Shown: one piece after another, positions 25,617 to 34,956 of the stretch
How positions within the stretch are numbered: position 1 is the stretch's first letter
How the letters are laid out: each line of letters starts with the position of its first letter
Origin: Euryarchaeota archaeon UBA439
GTDB taxonomy: Archaea; Thermoplasmatota; Poseidoniia; Poseidoniales; Thalassarchaeaceae
Reading direction: 5' to 3'
DNA length: 64,000 nucleotides
Assembly: GCA_002497245.1 (NCBI GenBank)
Contig: DANB01000011.1
Coordinates: 62,420-126,419 of the forward strand
The notes under the pieces: model-generated
Database searches by the model: none
What the model was told of the DNA's origin: nothing
The model's input: only the letters and a program-made list of their open reading frames with translations
Program-made: the position numbers and the translations under genes

Positions 25617-27227
25617 ATGTCAGATGCGGAACATGAAGTTGCTTTGGAGGATACTGACCGTATTCATGGCCGAACTGCTTTAGTGCGTAATGTCGCTGCT
25701 GCTGTTTCTTTGTCGAATGCTGTTAGATCGACGTTGGGCCCCAGAGGGATGGATAAAATGCTAGTCGATGCGGAAGGAGCAGCGAGTGTTACTAATGATG
25801 GAGTGACGGTTTTAGAAATGGCTAAAGTTGAACATCCAACTGCTAATTTACTAATTGCCTCTTCAAGTTCACAAGACCGTGCAGCAAGAGATGGAACTAC
25901 TACTACGGTAATTTTGATGGCTGAGATGCTACAAAATGCTCTGGAATTAGTAAGGGCTGGAATCCATCCCTCAATAATTATTAATGGCTACAGAATTGCA
26001 AACAGTAAAGCATTAGAAGAACTTGATAAGATTTCACGTTATGCTAATGATAGAGTTCTGAAAGAAGCAGTTGTTAAAACTTCTTTACAAGGAAAAATAG
26101 ATTCTTTATTGTCTAAACATCTTACTGAATTAGCGTTAAATGCTGCAGAATCATTGTCTGATGAGGAGGGAGGTAAAGACTTAGAAAGACTAAGAATTAA
26201 AAGAATACAGATTTCTGGTGGCAGAGCATTAGATAGTGAATTGTTACCGGCATTAGTGCTAGCGAAAACAAAACTTATTGGGGCAACTTCTACTTTTTCG
26301 GATGGAGGGAAAGTTGCAATAATTGATGGAGCTATTGAAGAGAGAAAATTGAGTTTGGATGCACAAATCGAGATTAGCGAATTAGGTGTGTTAAAAGATT
26401 TTCAGGCTAGTAATGAAAAATACCTCACAGAAATTGTAGGGCACCTAGAAAAATTAGGAGTTGATTTACTTATAGTTAGAGATGGGATAGCAGATGAAGC
26501 TATTTCCATACTATCTGAAGCAGGCATTACCGCCTATAGAAGATTCGAAAGAAATGATCTTGAAAGATTATCAAAATTGACAAATGCAAATATGATTAGG
26601 GATGTCAAGAAAATCACTAAGGACGATATTGGAGAATATTCATCACGTTCAGAAGAAAATATTGGAGGGATAAATTATACAAAGATAGAAGGAGAATTTG
26701 GTGGTGCTATGACAGTTATCATCAGAGGTTCTACTCCCGAGATTAGAGATGAAGTAGGAAGAGCCTTTGATGATGCCCTAGGAGTAAGCCATAGATTAAC
26801 CAGGGAGGGAGAGATTCTTCCAGGAGGAGGGGCAACACAGATACACTTAGCCAGAAAGCTAAGAGAATATGCAACTACACAATCGGGTAGAGAACAAATG
26901 GCTATTGAAGGATATGCAGCTGCTCTAGAAATCGTCCCTCGTACATTAGCTGAAAATGCTGGCTATGACCCAATAGATATTGTGTTATCACTCTCAGCAG
27001 CTCAATCGAAAAATAAAGAAGAAGGGTCTTGGATCGGTCTTAACGGAAATTCAGGCGAAATCTCGAATATGCTGGAAGAAGAAATCTTTGATCCAAAATT
27101 TGTAGCTGAGCATGCAATTACAGGAGCAACAGAGGCTGCAATAAGTATCCTGAGGATAGATGATGTATTATGGGCAAAGAAAGGCCCTGAGACTCCAGAT
27201 TGGACTAACCAGATTGAAGATAATTAA
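25617..27227 (+). CDS. Thermosome subunit (group II chaperonin)
   Basis: Thermosomes form double-ring ATP-dependent folding chambers. This 536-residue subunit has NAVRSTLGPRGMDKMLVD near the N-terminus, TNDGVTVLEMAKVEHP, and the ATPase loop ARDGTTTTVILMAEML. It also has a helical-protrusion apical domain and the C-terminal GGATQIHLARKLREYA block. The start at MSDAEHEV fits the family; the 21 upstream residues of the open frame do not. The C-terminus (WTNQIEDN) lacks the usual Gly/Met-rich tail. It is divergent from the Hsp20-dnaK operon across about 150 bases, making this a chaperone locus with both systems. Only one subunit gene is seen here. Confidence 0.97.
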   Translation: MSDAEHEVALEDTDRIHGRTALVRNVAAAVSLSNAVRSTLGPRGMDKMLVDAEGAASVTNDGVTVLEMAKVEHPTANLLIASSSSQDRAARDGTTTTVILMAEMLQNALELVRAGIHPSIIINGYRIANSKALEELDKISRYANDRVLKEAVVKTSLQGKIDSLLSKHLTELALNAAESLSDEEGGKDLERLRIKRIQISGGRALDSELLPALVLAKTKLIGATSTFSDGGKVAIIDGAIEERKLSLDAQIEISELGVLKDFQASNEKYLTEIVGHLEKLGVDLLIVRDGIADEAISILSEAGITAYRRFERNDLERLSKLTNANMIRDVKKITKDDIGEYSSRSEENIGGINYTKIEGEFGGAMTVIIRGSTPEIRDEVGRAFDDALGVSHRLTREGEILPGGGATQIHLARKLREYATTQSGREQMAIEGYAAALEIVPRTLAENAGYDPIDIVLSLSAAQSKNKEEGSWIGLNGNSGEISNMLEEEIFDPKFVAEHAITGATEAAISILRIDDVLWAKKGPETPDWTNQIEDN

Positions 27228-27231
27228 AATA

Positions 27232-28185
27232 TTACTTTAAGTTACTAATCATCTCATCAACTATAGTTTCTAGACCAAATCTTGATTGCCAATTCCAGTC
27301 ATTTCTTGAAACTTGATCATCAATAGAATCTGGCCATGAATCTGCATAATTCTGACGTATGTCTGGTTTATAGTTACAAACAAAATCTGGCAACCTCTTC
27401 TTGATTTCAGATACTAATTCTTTAGGAGTAAAAGAAAGGCCAGAAATATTGTAACCACAACGGGCTGAACTCAATGAATCAATTGGAGCGTCCATTAATG
27501 ATATTGTGGCTCTAATCGCATCATCCATATACATCATGGGAAGACGAGTATCGCCATTAAGGAAACAATCATACTTTGACTCATCAGACAGTGCTGCATG
27601 AAATATGTCTACTGCATAGTCAGTAGTTCCGCCGCTAACAGGTGATTTCCAAGAAATAAGTCCAGGATATCTAATACCTCTAATATCTACTCCATATTTT
27701 TGATAATACATCATACCTAAGATTTCACATTCAACCTTAGTCATCCCATACTTAGTAGTAGGATTAAGCGGAGTTACTTGAGGGGCTTTCTTTGGCGTAT
27801 CAGGACCAAAAACAGCGATAGAAGAAGGAGTGAAAATACGCAAACCAAATTCTCTGCCAGCATCAAAAATATTTCTAGTACCTTCTACATTAATCAATTC
27901 ACATAATTCCGGATTTTCTTCACCCCTTGCGGAAAGAATTGCGGCTAAATGATAAATGATTTTGATGTTTTGATCATTAATAATTTGAAAAATTCGATCT
28001 TTGTCAAGTACATCTAGATTGATATACGGCCCATTTAGAATACATGGATGATTTGGTTTCTCTCTGATATCACTAGCTATTACCATATCAGAACCATAAA
28101 TGTCTCTTAACGATTGTACTAAATCGGTACCAATCTGACCAAGTGCTCCTGTGACCAATATACGGCCACCCTCGCGTCCAATCAT
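27232..28185 (-). CDS. L-threonine 3-dehydrogenase, SDR (epimerase-like) type
   Basis: An extended short-chain dehydrogenase of 317 residues. The NAD loop VTGALGQIG lies at 11-19 and the active-site pair is Y146 and K150 in TKYGMTK, with serines in PSSIAVFGP. The sequence HLAAILSA, the GIRYPGLISWKSP block, TTDYAVDIFHAAL and LPMMYMDDAIRATI are characteristic of the epimerase-like threonine dehydrogenase known from Flavobacterium and Thermoplasma. It oxidises L-threonine to 2-amino-3-ketobutyrate. The partner ligase Kbl is not adjacent. The stop lies five bases from that of the convergent thermosome. Confidence 0.92.
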   Translation of the reverse strand: MIGREGGRILVTGALGQIGTDLVQSLRDIYGSDMVIASDIREKPNHPCILNGPYINLDVLDKDRIFQIINDQNIKIIYHLAAILSARGEENPELCELINVEGTRNIFDAGREFGLRIFTPSSIAVFGPDTPKKAPQVTPLNPTTKYGMTKVECEILGMMYYQKYGVDIRGIRYPGLISWKSPVSGGTTDYAVDIFHAALSDESKYDCFLNGDTRLPMMYMDDAIRATISLMDAPIDSLSSARCGYNISGLSFTPKELVSEIKKRLPDFVCNYKPDIRQNYADSWPDSIDDQVSRNDWNWQSRFGLETIVDEMISNLK

Positions 28186-28240
28186 AGTCGACCGGAGAGA
28201 TGGAGATACTTAGACTTAGCAAAGATTGTTTTTTGGACTA

Positions 28241-28248
28241 AGTATAAG
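28241..28248 (+). promoter_or_regulatory. TATA-like promoter of the CTP synthase gene
   Basis: AGTATAAG lies 24-27 bases before an in-frame ATG at 28268 and about 50 before the family-conserved ATG at 28295. A leaderless start at 28268 would add nine residues. Confidence 0.5.
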
Positions 28249-28294
28249 GAATGTTGATAGGCAAGGTATGTTGGCTTCAAACCCCGTTGATTGG

Positions 28295-29950
28295 ATGAAG
28301 TATGTTGTAGTCACGGGAGGCGTCTTGTCAGGACTAGGTAAAGGGATTACAGCGAGTAGCATAGGAGTATTACTGAAATCCGCAGGACTGAGCGTCACTT
28401 CTGTAAAGATTGACCCTTATCTGAATTGTGATGCTGGAACGATGTCGCCGTTCGAACACGGCGAGGTATATGTTTTGGATGATGGGGGAGAAGTTGACTT
28501 GGATTTAGGGAATTATGAAAGATTTCTAGATATATCATTAACCAAGGATAATAACATAACTACAGGTAAAGTTTACCAATCTGTGATTGAAAGAGAGAGG
28601 AGAGGTGACTATCTTGGTAAAACTGTACAGGTCATCCCGCATATTACAAATGAAATTCAAGAGTGGATAGAAAGAGTTGCTAATACACCGAGTGACGGGA
28701 CAAATAATACTCCAGATGCTTGTGTAATTGAATTAGGAGGGACTGTAGGGGATATTGAAAGTGCACCGTTTATAGAAGCCTTAAGGCAGTTCCAGTTTAG
28801 AGTTGGAGAAGAAAATATTTGCTTTGTCCATGTGAGTTTAGTACCTGTAATGGGGCCTGTTGGGGAACAAAAAACAAAGCCAACTCAACATACTGTAAAA
28901 GAACTGAGAGGGCTGGGTATTATTCCAGATATTCTTGTTTGTAGATCAGAGAACCCATTAGACGAAGAAACAAGGGTGAAGTTGGCAGCTTTTTGTCATG
29001 TATCTCCAGATGCCGTGGTTTCAGCTCATGATGTATCGAATATATATCGGATTCCAATTCTATTAGAAGAACAAGGAGTTAGTGATGTACTTTCAAAAGA
29101 AATTGGTTTTGATTTACCAAAAACAAGGCCTCTTTTAGATGATTGGATAAGAATGGCTGAAACCGTAGATAATCTTGAAGAAGTAGTAAAAATTGCTATG
29201 GTTGGTAAATATACTGGACTGTCAGATTCATATCTCAGTGTGATCAAGGCATTACAGCATTCATCATTTGAGGTAAATCGTAAACTTCAAATTAATTGGA
29301 TAGAAGCAGAGAATCTAGACGAAAAGATAAAACAAGAAAATTATGAAAAATATACTGAGGCTTGGGATGCACTAAAGGATTCGGATGGAATACTTGTCCC
29401 AGGTGGTTTTGGAATCAGAGGCATAGAGGGCAAGATAAGGGCTGCAGAATATGCTAGAGTCAATAAAATACCATATCTTGGAGTTTGTCTTGGTTTACAA
29501 ATTGCGACAATAGAATTCTGCAGAAATGTATTGGGTATGAAGGATGCAAACTCCACTGAATTTGATGAAGATACATCTCAACCAGCAGTAGTATTCATGC
29601 CAGAGATATCAAAGACACATATGGGTGGAACAATGAGGCTGGGGACAAAACCAACACCGTTTCTCGTAGAAGACTGTAAAATAAAGAGGCTTTATGGAAA
29701 TCAATCACATGTTGATGAGAGACATAGGCACAGATACGAGGTAAATCCAGAACTAATCTCAAAAATTGAAAGTGCGGGATTAATGTATGTTGGCAAAGAT
29801 GAAACTGGTCAGAGATGTGAAATTATGGAGTTAAAAGACCACCCATATTACGTCGGAACACAATATCATCCAGAATTTAAATCAAGACCGGGGAGGCCCA
29901 GTCCTCCGTTTTTGGGACTTTTAATGGCTTCAATAGGGCAAAAGATTTGA
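28295..29950 (+). CDS. pyrG: CTP synthase
   Basis: Makes CTP from UTP, ATP and glutamine. The synthetase domain opens with [17 protein letters not shown] and includes [21 protein letters not shown] and the GDIESAPF block. The C-terminal class I glutaminase has its nucleophile in [13 protein letters not shown] and the His/Glu pair in [16 protein letters not shown]. About 551 residues, normal. Starts at 28226 or 28268 are open; 28295 is the position conserved in the family, while a TATA-like box would suit 28268. It is divergent from the threonine dehydrogenase, and its stop is two bases from that of the convergent NAD kinase-like gene. Confidence 0.97.
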   Translation: MKYVVVTGGVLSGLGKGITASSIGVLLKSAGLSVTSVKIDPYLNCDAGTMSPFEHGEVYVLDDGGEVDLDLGNYERFLDISLTKDNNITTGKVYQSVIERERRGDYLGKTVQVIPHITNEIQEWIERVANTPSDGTNNTPDACVIELGGTVGDIESAPFIEALRQFQFRVGEENICFVHVSLVPVMGPVGEQKTKPTQHTVKELRGLGIIPDILVCRSENPLDEETRVKLAAFCHVSPDAVVSAHDVSNIYRIPILLEEQGVSDVLSKEIGFDLPKTRPLLDDWIRMAETVDNLEEVVKIAMVGKYTGLSDSYLSVIKALQHSSFEVNRKLQINWIEAENLDEKIKQENYEKYTEAWDALKDSDGILVPGGFGIRGIEGKIRAAEYARVNKIPYLGVCLGLQIATIEFCRNVLGMKDANSTEFDEDTSQPAVVFMPEISKTHMGGTMRLGTKPTPFLVEDCKIKRLYGNQSHVDERHRHRYEVNPELISKIESAGLMYVGKDETGQRCEIMELKDHPYYVGTQYHPEFKSRPGRPSPPFLGLLMASIGQKI

Positions 29951-29952
29951 AA

Positions 29953-31095
29953 TTAATCAACAATTATTGGGAGTACTCTAGTAGTTCTATATCCTTGTAA
30001 TACTTTCATATATTTTTTCTCAGAGAATCTATTATCCAACATTTCATCTCCGGTTTCTATACGTAAACGACGGACAGAAATCAATTTAGCGGGAGTAACT
30101 ACACCTAATATATCATCAATTGGTATTTTTCTTAAAACACTAGGAGAAAGTTGTAAATTACCTCTCCCTATAAGGAAACCTTGGCCACCCATAGGAGACA
30201 AGAGCAAAGTAACTTCGCCATTGTGTGAAGATAAAATGTCAATTAGTTGTTCTTCATTAAGATCGGTTCCTACCTGTTCTTTACCCAATGTAGCATCAAT
30301 CCCTAGAACTGTCCCCTCAAAACCAATCATGTTAGAAATTGTTCTCAATGTCCCACCAGAACCCCAGATAACTAATCTATCATCATGAATTAACAACTCT
30401 CGAATGTGATCTGCAAGTCCTTCTATTATCTCTTCTTCGCCTGTTGCCTCAACTCTCATTTTAGCACCTTGCATCCATCTGGGAGATGCAGGTGTCTTAA
30501 CTTCGGCATACAATCTAACTACCCATTCGCCATTTCGATATTTATCTTCATCTAAATCAAGAACTTCGGTACTGGATAGTAACAAATCCCCATTCAACCA
30601 TGACGAAAGTACTTCTGCACCAGCTTTAGGAGATGAAGCAAAACATCCAGAATGCATTTTAACACCACAAGGAATACCAATTACGGGTATACTAGATTTA
30701 TTTTGAGAATCTAAAGCCGATACTATATCTCGTGTGGTTCCATCACCACCAGCATACAGTATTAAATCAATATTTGAATCAATGAGCAGAGAGACTAATG
30801 TGGAGGTATCAGACTGGCTTGTAAATCCTGGAGATTCATGAATTAAGTTGAAATTACCTATAGAGATATTATCAGGTATCCATTGGCTACCCATTCTTCC
30901 CTTGCTTGTATACCATTGGATATCTTTGTCATTATCATAAATTTTACTGAAATATAACAAGGCATCACTTACTCTTGGACCTGCCCTGTCTTCTGCACCC
31001 ATTGAACGAGCAAAATTAGCTTGGCCATCTGAGCCCTTTAAGCCCAATCTACCGCCTAAACCAGCATCAGGATTAACCAACAAGCCAATGCGCAT
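29953..31095 (-). CDS. ATP-NAD kinase, AcoX-like
   Basis: An archaeal NAD kinase-like protein of 380 residues, probably phosphorylating NAD to [27 protein letters not shown] is the N-terminal signature. [18 protein letters not shown] holds the GGDGT kinase motif, and [16 protein letters not shown] matches the conserved substrate loop of the AcoX-type branch. The C-terminal half has [16 protein letters not shown] and [14 protein letters not shown]. It would supply NADPH for reductive biosynthesis. The gene is divergent from carbamate kinase and convergent with pyrG. AcoX relatives have also been linked to acetoin catabolism, but no such genes are nearby. Confidence 0.88.
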   Translation of the reverse strand: MRIGLLVNPDAGLGGRLGLKGSDGQANFARSMGAEDRAGPRVSDALLYFSKIYDNDKDIQWYTSKGRMGSQWIPDNISIGNFNLIHESPGFTSQSDTSTLVSLLIDSNIDLILYAGGDGTTRDIVSALDSQNKSSIPVIGIPCGVKMHSGCFASSPKAGAEVLSSWLNGDLLLSSTEVLDLDEDKYRNGEWVVRLYAEVKTPASPRWMQGAKMRVEATGEEEIIEGLADHIRELLIHDDRLVIWGSGGTLRTISNMIGFEGTVLGIDATLGKEQVGTDLNEEQLIDILSSHNGEVTLLLSPMGGQGFLIGRGNLQLSPSVLRKIPIDDILGVVTPAKLISVRRLRIETGDEMLDNRFSEKKYMKVLQGYRTTRVLPIIVD

Positions 31096-31120
31096 CATAT
31101 CACTCGCAAAGGGCGTGTGT

Positions 31121-31130
31121 TAATATCAAT
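31121..31130 (+). promoter_or_regulatory. TATA-like promoter of the carbamate kinase gene
   Basis: TAATATCAAT is centred about 27 bases before the ATG at 31152, fitting a leaderless transcript. The same 50-base gap must also hold the promoter for the divergent NAD kinase-like gene. Confidence 0.45.
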
Positions 31131-31151
31131 ACAGCCTACGGGTTTACCATA

Positions 31152-32060
31152 ATGCGTATCGTAATTGCACTTGGGGGGAACGCTCTTCTTCAGAGAGGGG
31201 ATGAAATGACTGCTGATAATCAAAGAGAAAATATCAGAGTCGCCGTGAAAGCTTTAGCACCAATTATTGAGGAACATGAAGTAGTAATTAGTCATGGAAA
31301 TGGTCCTCAAGTTGGTCTTCTATCATTACAGTCTGCTGCTTACAAAGAAGTTGAAGAATATCCTCTTGATATTTTAGGTGCGCAAACTCAAGGGATGATT
31401 GGTTATATGATTGAACAAGAATTAGGCAATCTTCTACCAATTGAAAAGCCTATTGCATCTATCCTAACAATGGTAGAAATAGACCCCGAAGACCCTGCAT
31501 TTTCAAATCCAACGAAGCCGATTGGTCCAGTATATACTGAAGATCAGGCTAAAAATCTGGCAAAAATTAAAGGTTGGGACATTAAAAATGATGGAGAATA
31601 TTGGAGAAGAGTTGTTCCTTCACCGGAACCTCATCGAATTTTTCAGTTAAGGCCTATTCATTGGTTATTGGAAAAGGGAACAGTGGTCATATGTGCAGGA
31701 GGTGGCGGAATTCCTACATCTTACGCTGAAAAGGGTAAATTAGAGGGAGTCGAGGTTGTAATTGATAAAGATAGAGCCAGTTCTTTACTAGCCTTCGAGT
31801 TAGATGCTGATTTACTCATTATGGCAACTGATACAGAAGGAGTTTACCTTGATTGGGGGAGCGATTTGGAAAGAATTATTTCAAAAACAACACCAGAAGA
31901 AATTAGAAAATATAAATTTGATAATGGTTCGATGGGGCCAAAAGTTGAGGCTGCCTGTACCTTTGTTGAACGCTCAGGACAAAGAGCAGCGATTGGATCT
32001 CTGAATGACATTCAAAAAATGGTGGATGGTTTAGCGGGAACACAATTTTTACTGGAATAA
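31152..32060 (+). CDS. arcC: Carbamate kinase
   Basis: Interconverts carbamoyl phosphate plus ADP with carbamate plus ATP. The 302 residues begin with [16 protein letters not shown], followed by [24 protein letters not shown] and [22 protein letters not shown] supplies the conserved lysine/aspartate, and the C-terminal block is [10 protein letters not shown]. No arginine deiminase or ornithine carbamoyltransferase lies next to it, so it may serve carbamoyl phosphate supply instead of arginine fermentation. pyrBI, which uses carbamoyl phosphate, is about 8 kb away. Monocistronic by spacing: 75 bases separate it from thrS. Confidence 0.96.
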   Translation: MRIVIALGGNALLQRGDEMTADNQRENIRVAVKALAPIIEEHEVVISHGNGPQVGLLSLQSAAYKEVEEYPLDILGAQTQGMIGYMIEQELGNLLPIEKPIASILTMVEIDPEDPAFSNPTKPIGPVYTEDQAKNLAKIKGWDIKNDGEYWRRVVPSPEPHRIFQLRPIHWLLEKGTVVICAGGGGIPTSYAEKGKLEGVEVVIDKDRASSLLAFELDADLLIMATDTEGVYLDWGSDLERIISKTTPEEIRKYKFDNGSMGPKVEAACTFVERSGQRAAIGSLNDIQKMVDGLAGTQFLLE

Positions 32061-32135
32061 CTTTTACATTTGTGATTAAATAAGCAAGGTATTCATATCA
32101 TTGTCGTGTCGGGATAGATTACGGAGGCGGAGTGA

Positions 32136-34100
32136 ATGTCGATGATACAAGTAAAAATCAATGACGAAGAAACACATGAATACGCATCCGGAATTACTGC
32201 AGGAGATATCTTGCAGAATGTCTATGGGAAAAGAAGTGGTGCAGTAGCTGCAAATATTGATGGCATAGAAAGAGATATGTCATTTACAATCAACGAAGAT
32301 TGTGAAATTGAGCCAATCTTAGGAGAATCAGAGCAGGGTTTGTACATTCTTAGGCACTCTTGCGCGCATCTACTTGCGCAAGCTGTTGTTGAAATATTCC
32401 CCGATGCTAAGCCTACAATAGGACCGCCTATTGAACATGGTTTCTACTATGACTTCCATATGAATCCAATAGGCGATGCTGATCTCAAAAAAATAGAAAA
32501 AAGGATGCAACAACTTGTTAGGGAAAATATTAAAATTCATAGAGAAGAATATGAAAATAGCGAATTAAGAGAAATGTTTCAAGGAAATAAATTCAAAATT
32601 GAAATCATGGATGATAAAATAGGAAATGAAGTCGGTTCAACCGCCTATAGACAAGGTGATTTTGTTGATTTATGTAGAGGCCCGCACGTACCATCAACTT
32701 CTCACCTTAGATGGTTCAAATTAACAAGTACGAGTCAGGCATATTGGAGAGCAGATAGGAATAGAGAACCCCTGACTCGAATTTATGGTATGTGTTATGC
32801 AACTAAAGAAGGGTTGAAAGAAAGACAAAGGCAAATCGAAGAAGCTAGTAAAAGAGATCATAAAAAAATTGGGAAGGAAATGGAGCTTTATATGATCGAT
32901 GAGATGATTGGAAAAGGCCTGCCAGTTTGGCTACCTAACGGAGAAATTCTAAAATCAGAAATAGAAAGATATGCATTGGAAACCGAAGATGAATATGGGT
33001 ATGATAGAGTTACAACTCCAGTTTTAGCGAAAAAAGAATTGTTCGAATGTAGTGGCCACCTCCCACATTATGCTGAAGGAATGTATCCTCCAATGGAAAT
33101 GGATGATGGAACTTATTATCTAAAAGCTATGAACTGTCCAATGCATCACTTAGTTTTTAGTAATAAAAAAAGATCATATAGAGAACTTCCACTAAGAATT
33201 GCAGAGTATGGTACAGTGTATAGGAATGAAATGTCGGGAACTTTAGCAGGTCTATTAAGGGTCAGAATGTTATCAATGAATGATGCACACATCTATTGTA
33301 CCCTTGAACAAGTTGGACAAGAGGTTGCGAGTAATATAAAAATGGTTCAAGATTATTATTCATCATTTGGGTTTGAAAATTATCACTTCAGATTATCGCT
33401 TTGGGACCCTGAAAATACTGATAAATACATCAAACAACCAGAAAATTGGAATTCTACTCAAAATCATCTAAGAAGAATATTGGATGAACTAAAGGTACCT
33501 TATGTAGAAGCAATCGGTGAAGCAGCATTTTATGGACCTAAAATCGACATTCAGTTTACAACAGCCTTAGGAAGAGAAGAATCGATGTCTACAATACAAC
33601 TTGATTTTGCAGCTAAGGAACGTTTTGAACTTAGTTATAAAGATGAAAAGGGAGAAGAAAATGGTGAAGTATTTGTCATTCATAGAGCACCACTATCAAC
33701 TCATGAAAGATTTGTTGCATTCCTAACAGAACATTGGGCAGGAAACTTCCCTACTTGGCTATCACCCAAACAAATTCAAATAATTACTATTTCTGAGAAA
33801 CAAAAAGAATATGCAAGAGAGGTTGAGAAGTCTTTAGCAGATATTGGAGTTAGAGTTTCTGTAGATGACTCAGACGCAACCATTGGGAAGAAAATACGTA
33901 TGCATAGGAAAATGCGTCCCGCATATATGTTAATTCTAGGAGAAGACGAAGAAAAAGGAAAAACTGTTTCGATTAGAATTGATCGGAAAGGCGAACCAAG
34001 AAGTGGAGAACAACGTAATGGAGTCCCTCTAAATGAATTCTTAGAAAAACTATCCGAAGAAATTACTTCTAGAAGTAAAGACTTATCATTAGTAAAATAA
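32136..34100 (+). CDS. thrS: Threonyl-tRNA synthetase, bacterial-type with TGS domain
   Basis: Charges tRNA-Thr. The order is a TGS domain (about 1-65), the editing domain with HSCAH near 74-78 and CRGPH near 183-187, the class II core, and an anticodon-binding domain (from about 550). Motif 2 is YRNEMSGTLAGLLRVR, followed by NDAHIYC, and motif 3 lies near HRAPLSTHERF. Zinc ligands are in MNCPMHH and the two histidine motifs. This layout is that of bacterial and eukaryotic enzymes, not the archaeal-specific editing domain, so lateral origin is likely. The start is preceded by GGAGGCGGAGTGA. A second ATG six bases on is possible. Confidence 0.96.
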   Translation: MSMIQVKINDEETHEYASGITAGDILQNVYGKRSGAVAANIDGIERDMSFTINEDCEIEPILGESEQGLYILRHSCAHLLAQAVVEIFPDAKPTIGPPIEHGFYYDFHMNPIGDADLKKIEKRMQQLVRENIKIHREEYENSELREMFQGNKFKIEIMDDKIGNEVGSTAYRQGDFVDLCRGPHVPSTSHLRWFKLTSTSQAYWRADRNREPLTRIYGMCYATKEGLKERQRQIEEASKRDHKKIGKEMELYMIDEMIGKGLPVWLPNGEILKSEIERYALETEDEYGYDRVTTPVLAKKELFECSGHLPHYAEGMYPPMEMDDGTYYLKAMNCPMHHLVFSNKKRSYRELPLRIAEYGTVYRNEMSGTLAGLLRVRMLSMNDAHIYCTLEQVGQEVASNIKMVQDYYSSFGFENYHFRLSLWDPENTDKYIKQPENWNSTQNHLRRILDELKVPYVEAIGEAAFYGPKIDIQFTTALGREESMSTIQLDFAAKERFELSYKDEKGEENGEVFVIHRAPLSTHERFVAFLTEHWAGNFPTWLSPKQIQIITISEKQKEYAREVEKSLADIGVRVSVDDSDATIGKKIRMHRKMRPAYMLILGEDEEKGKTVSIRIDRKGEPRSGEQRNGVPLNEFLEKLSEEITSRSKDLSLVK

Positions 34101-34116
34101 ATATCGAGGTTTCTAT

Positions 34117-34956
34117 ATGGAAGAGGAGGAAATCGTAAATATTGCTGGTTATCGCTTTGTAAATCTAGATGATAGAGATGAGCTAAGACAACCTTTCCGA
34201 TTTATTTGTGAAAAGCTAAATCTCAAAGGAACTATTTTATTGAGTAGGAACGGAATTAATTTCTTTCTTGCTGGAAATAAAAAATCTATAGATTCTTACA
34301 TAGAATTCCTAGAATCTGATAAAAGATTCACCGATATACCATTAAAAATAAGTTACACCGATTATCAACCATTTAGAAGAATGCTTGTTAGACTTAAAAA
34401 GGAAATTATTTCATTAGGTTTAGATGAAGTTAGACCAGCAGAATTCACTGCACCTAATATCAAACCTCAAGATTTTAAGAATATGTTAGATAATAATGAA
34501 GATATATTAATTCTAGATACAAGAAATGATTATGAAACTAGAGTGGGTTTATTTGAGAATGCAATTGATCTCAATTTATCAACATTCAGAGATTTTCCAG
34601 AAGCCATCTCAGACCTTCCTGAAGAGTATAAAACAAAACAAATAGTAATGTATTGTACAGGTGGAATCAGATGTGAAAAGGCATCAGTGGTAATGATGAA
34701 TGCAGGATTTGAAAATGTCAAACAATTAGAGGGCGGCATTCTTGGATATTTTGAAGAGACTGATGGTTCTTATTGGAATGGGGACTGTTTTGTCTTTGAT
34801 CAAAGAGTTGCAGTAGATACCGATTTAAATGAAACAGAATACTCAATGTGCTTCGCTTGTAGAGAACCTCTAACGAAGAAAGAAAGAAGATCTAATGATT
34901 ATAAATTTGATTCTTATTGCCCATATTGTGTAGAAAAAAATAAAAATGACTCCTAG
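34117..34956 (+). CDS. trhO: tRNA uridine 5-hydroxylase TrhO (rhodanese family)
   Basis: TrhO forms 5-hydroxyuridine at the wobble position of certain tRNAs, using molecular oxygen. The 279-residue protein has an acylphosphatase-like N-terminal domain (about 1-95, with LLSRNGINFFLAG) and a rhodanese domain. The latter contains DTRNDYE and the catalytic C180 in YCTGGIRCEKAS. A C-terminal segment has zinc-ribbon-like cysteines (CFACREP and YCPYCVEK). GAGGT precedes the ATG, 16 bases after thrS, so the two likely share a transcript. Both act on tRNA. TrhO is mainly bacterial, which fits shared transfer with the bacterial-type thrS. Confidence 0.92.
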   Translation: MEEEEIVNIAGYRFVNLDDRDELRQPFRFICEKLNLKGTILLSRNGINFFLAGNKKSIDSYIEFLESDKRFTDIPLKISYTDYQPFRRMLVRLKKEIISLGLDEVRPAEFTAPNIKPQDFKNMLDNNEDILILDTRNDYETRVGLFENAIDLNLSTFRDFPEAISDLPEEYKTKQIVMYCTGGIRCEKASVVMMNAGFENVKQLEGGILGYFEETDGSYWNGDCFVFDQRVAVDTDLNETEYSMCFACREPLTKKERRSNDYKFDSYCPYCVEKNKNDS

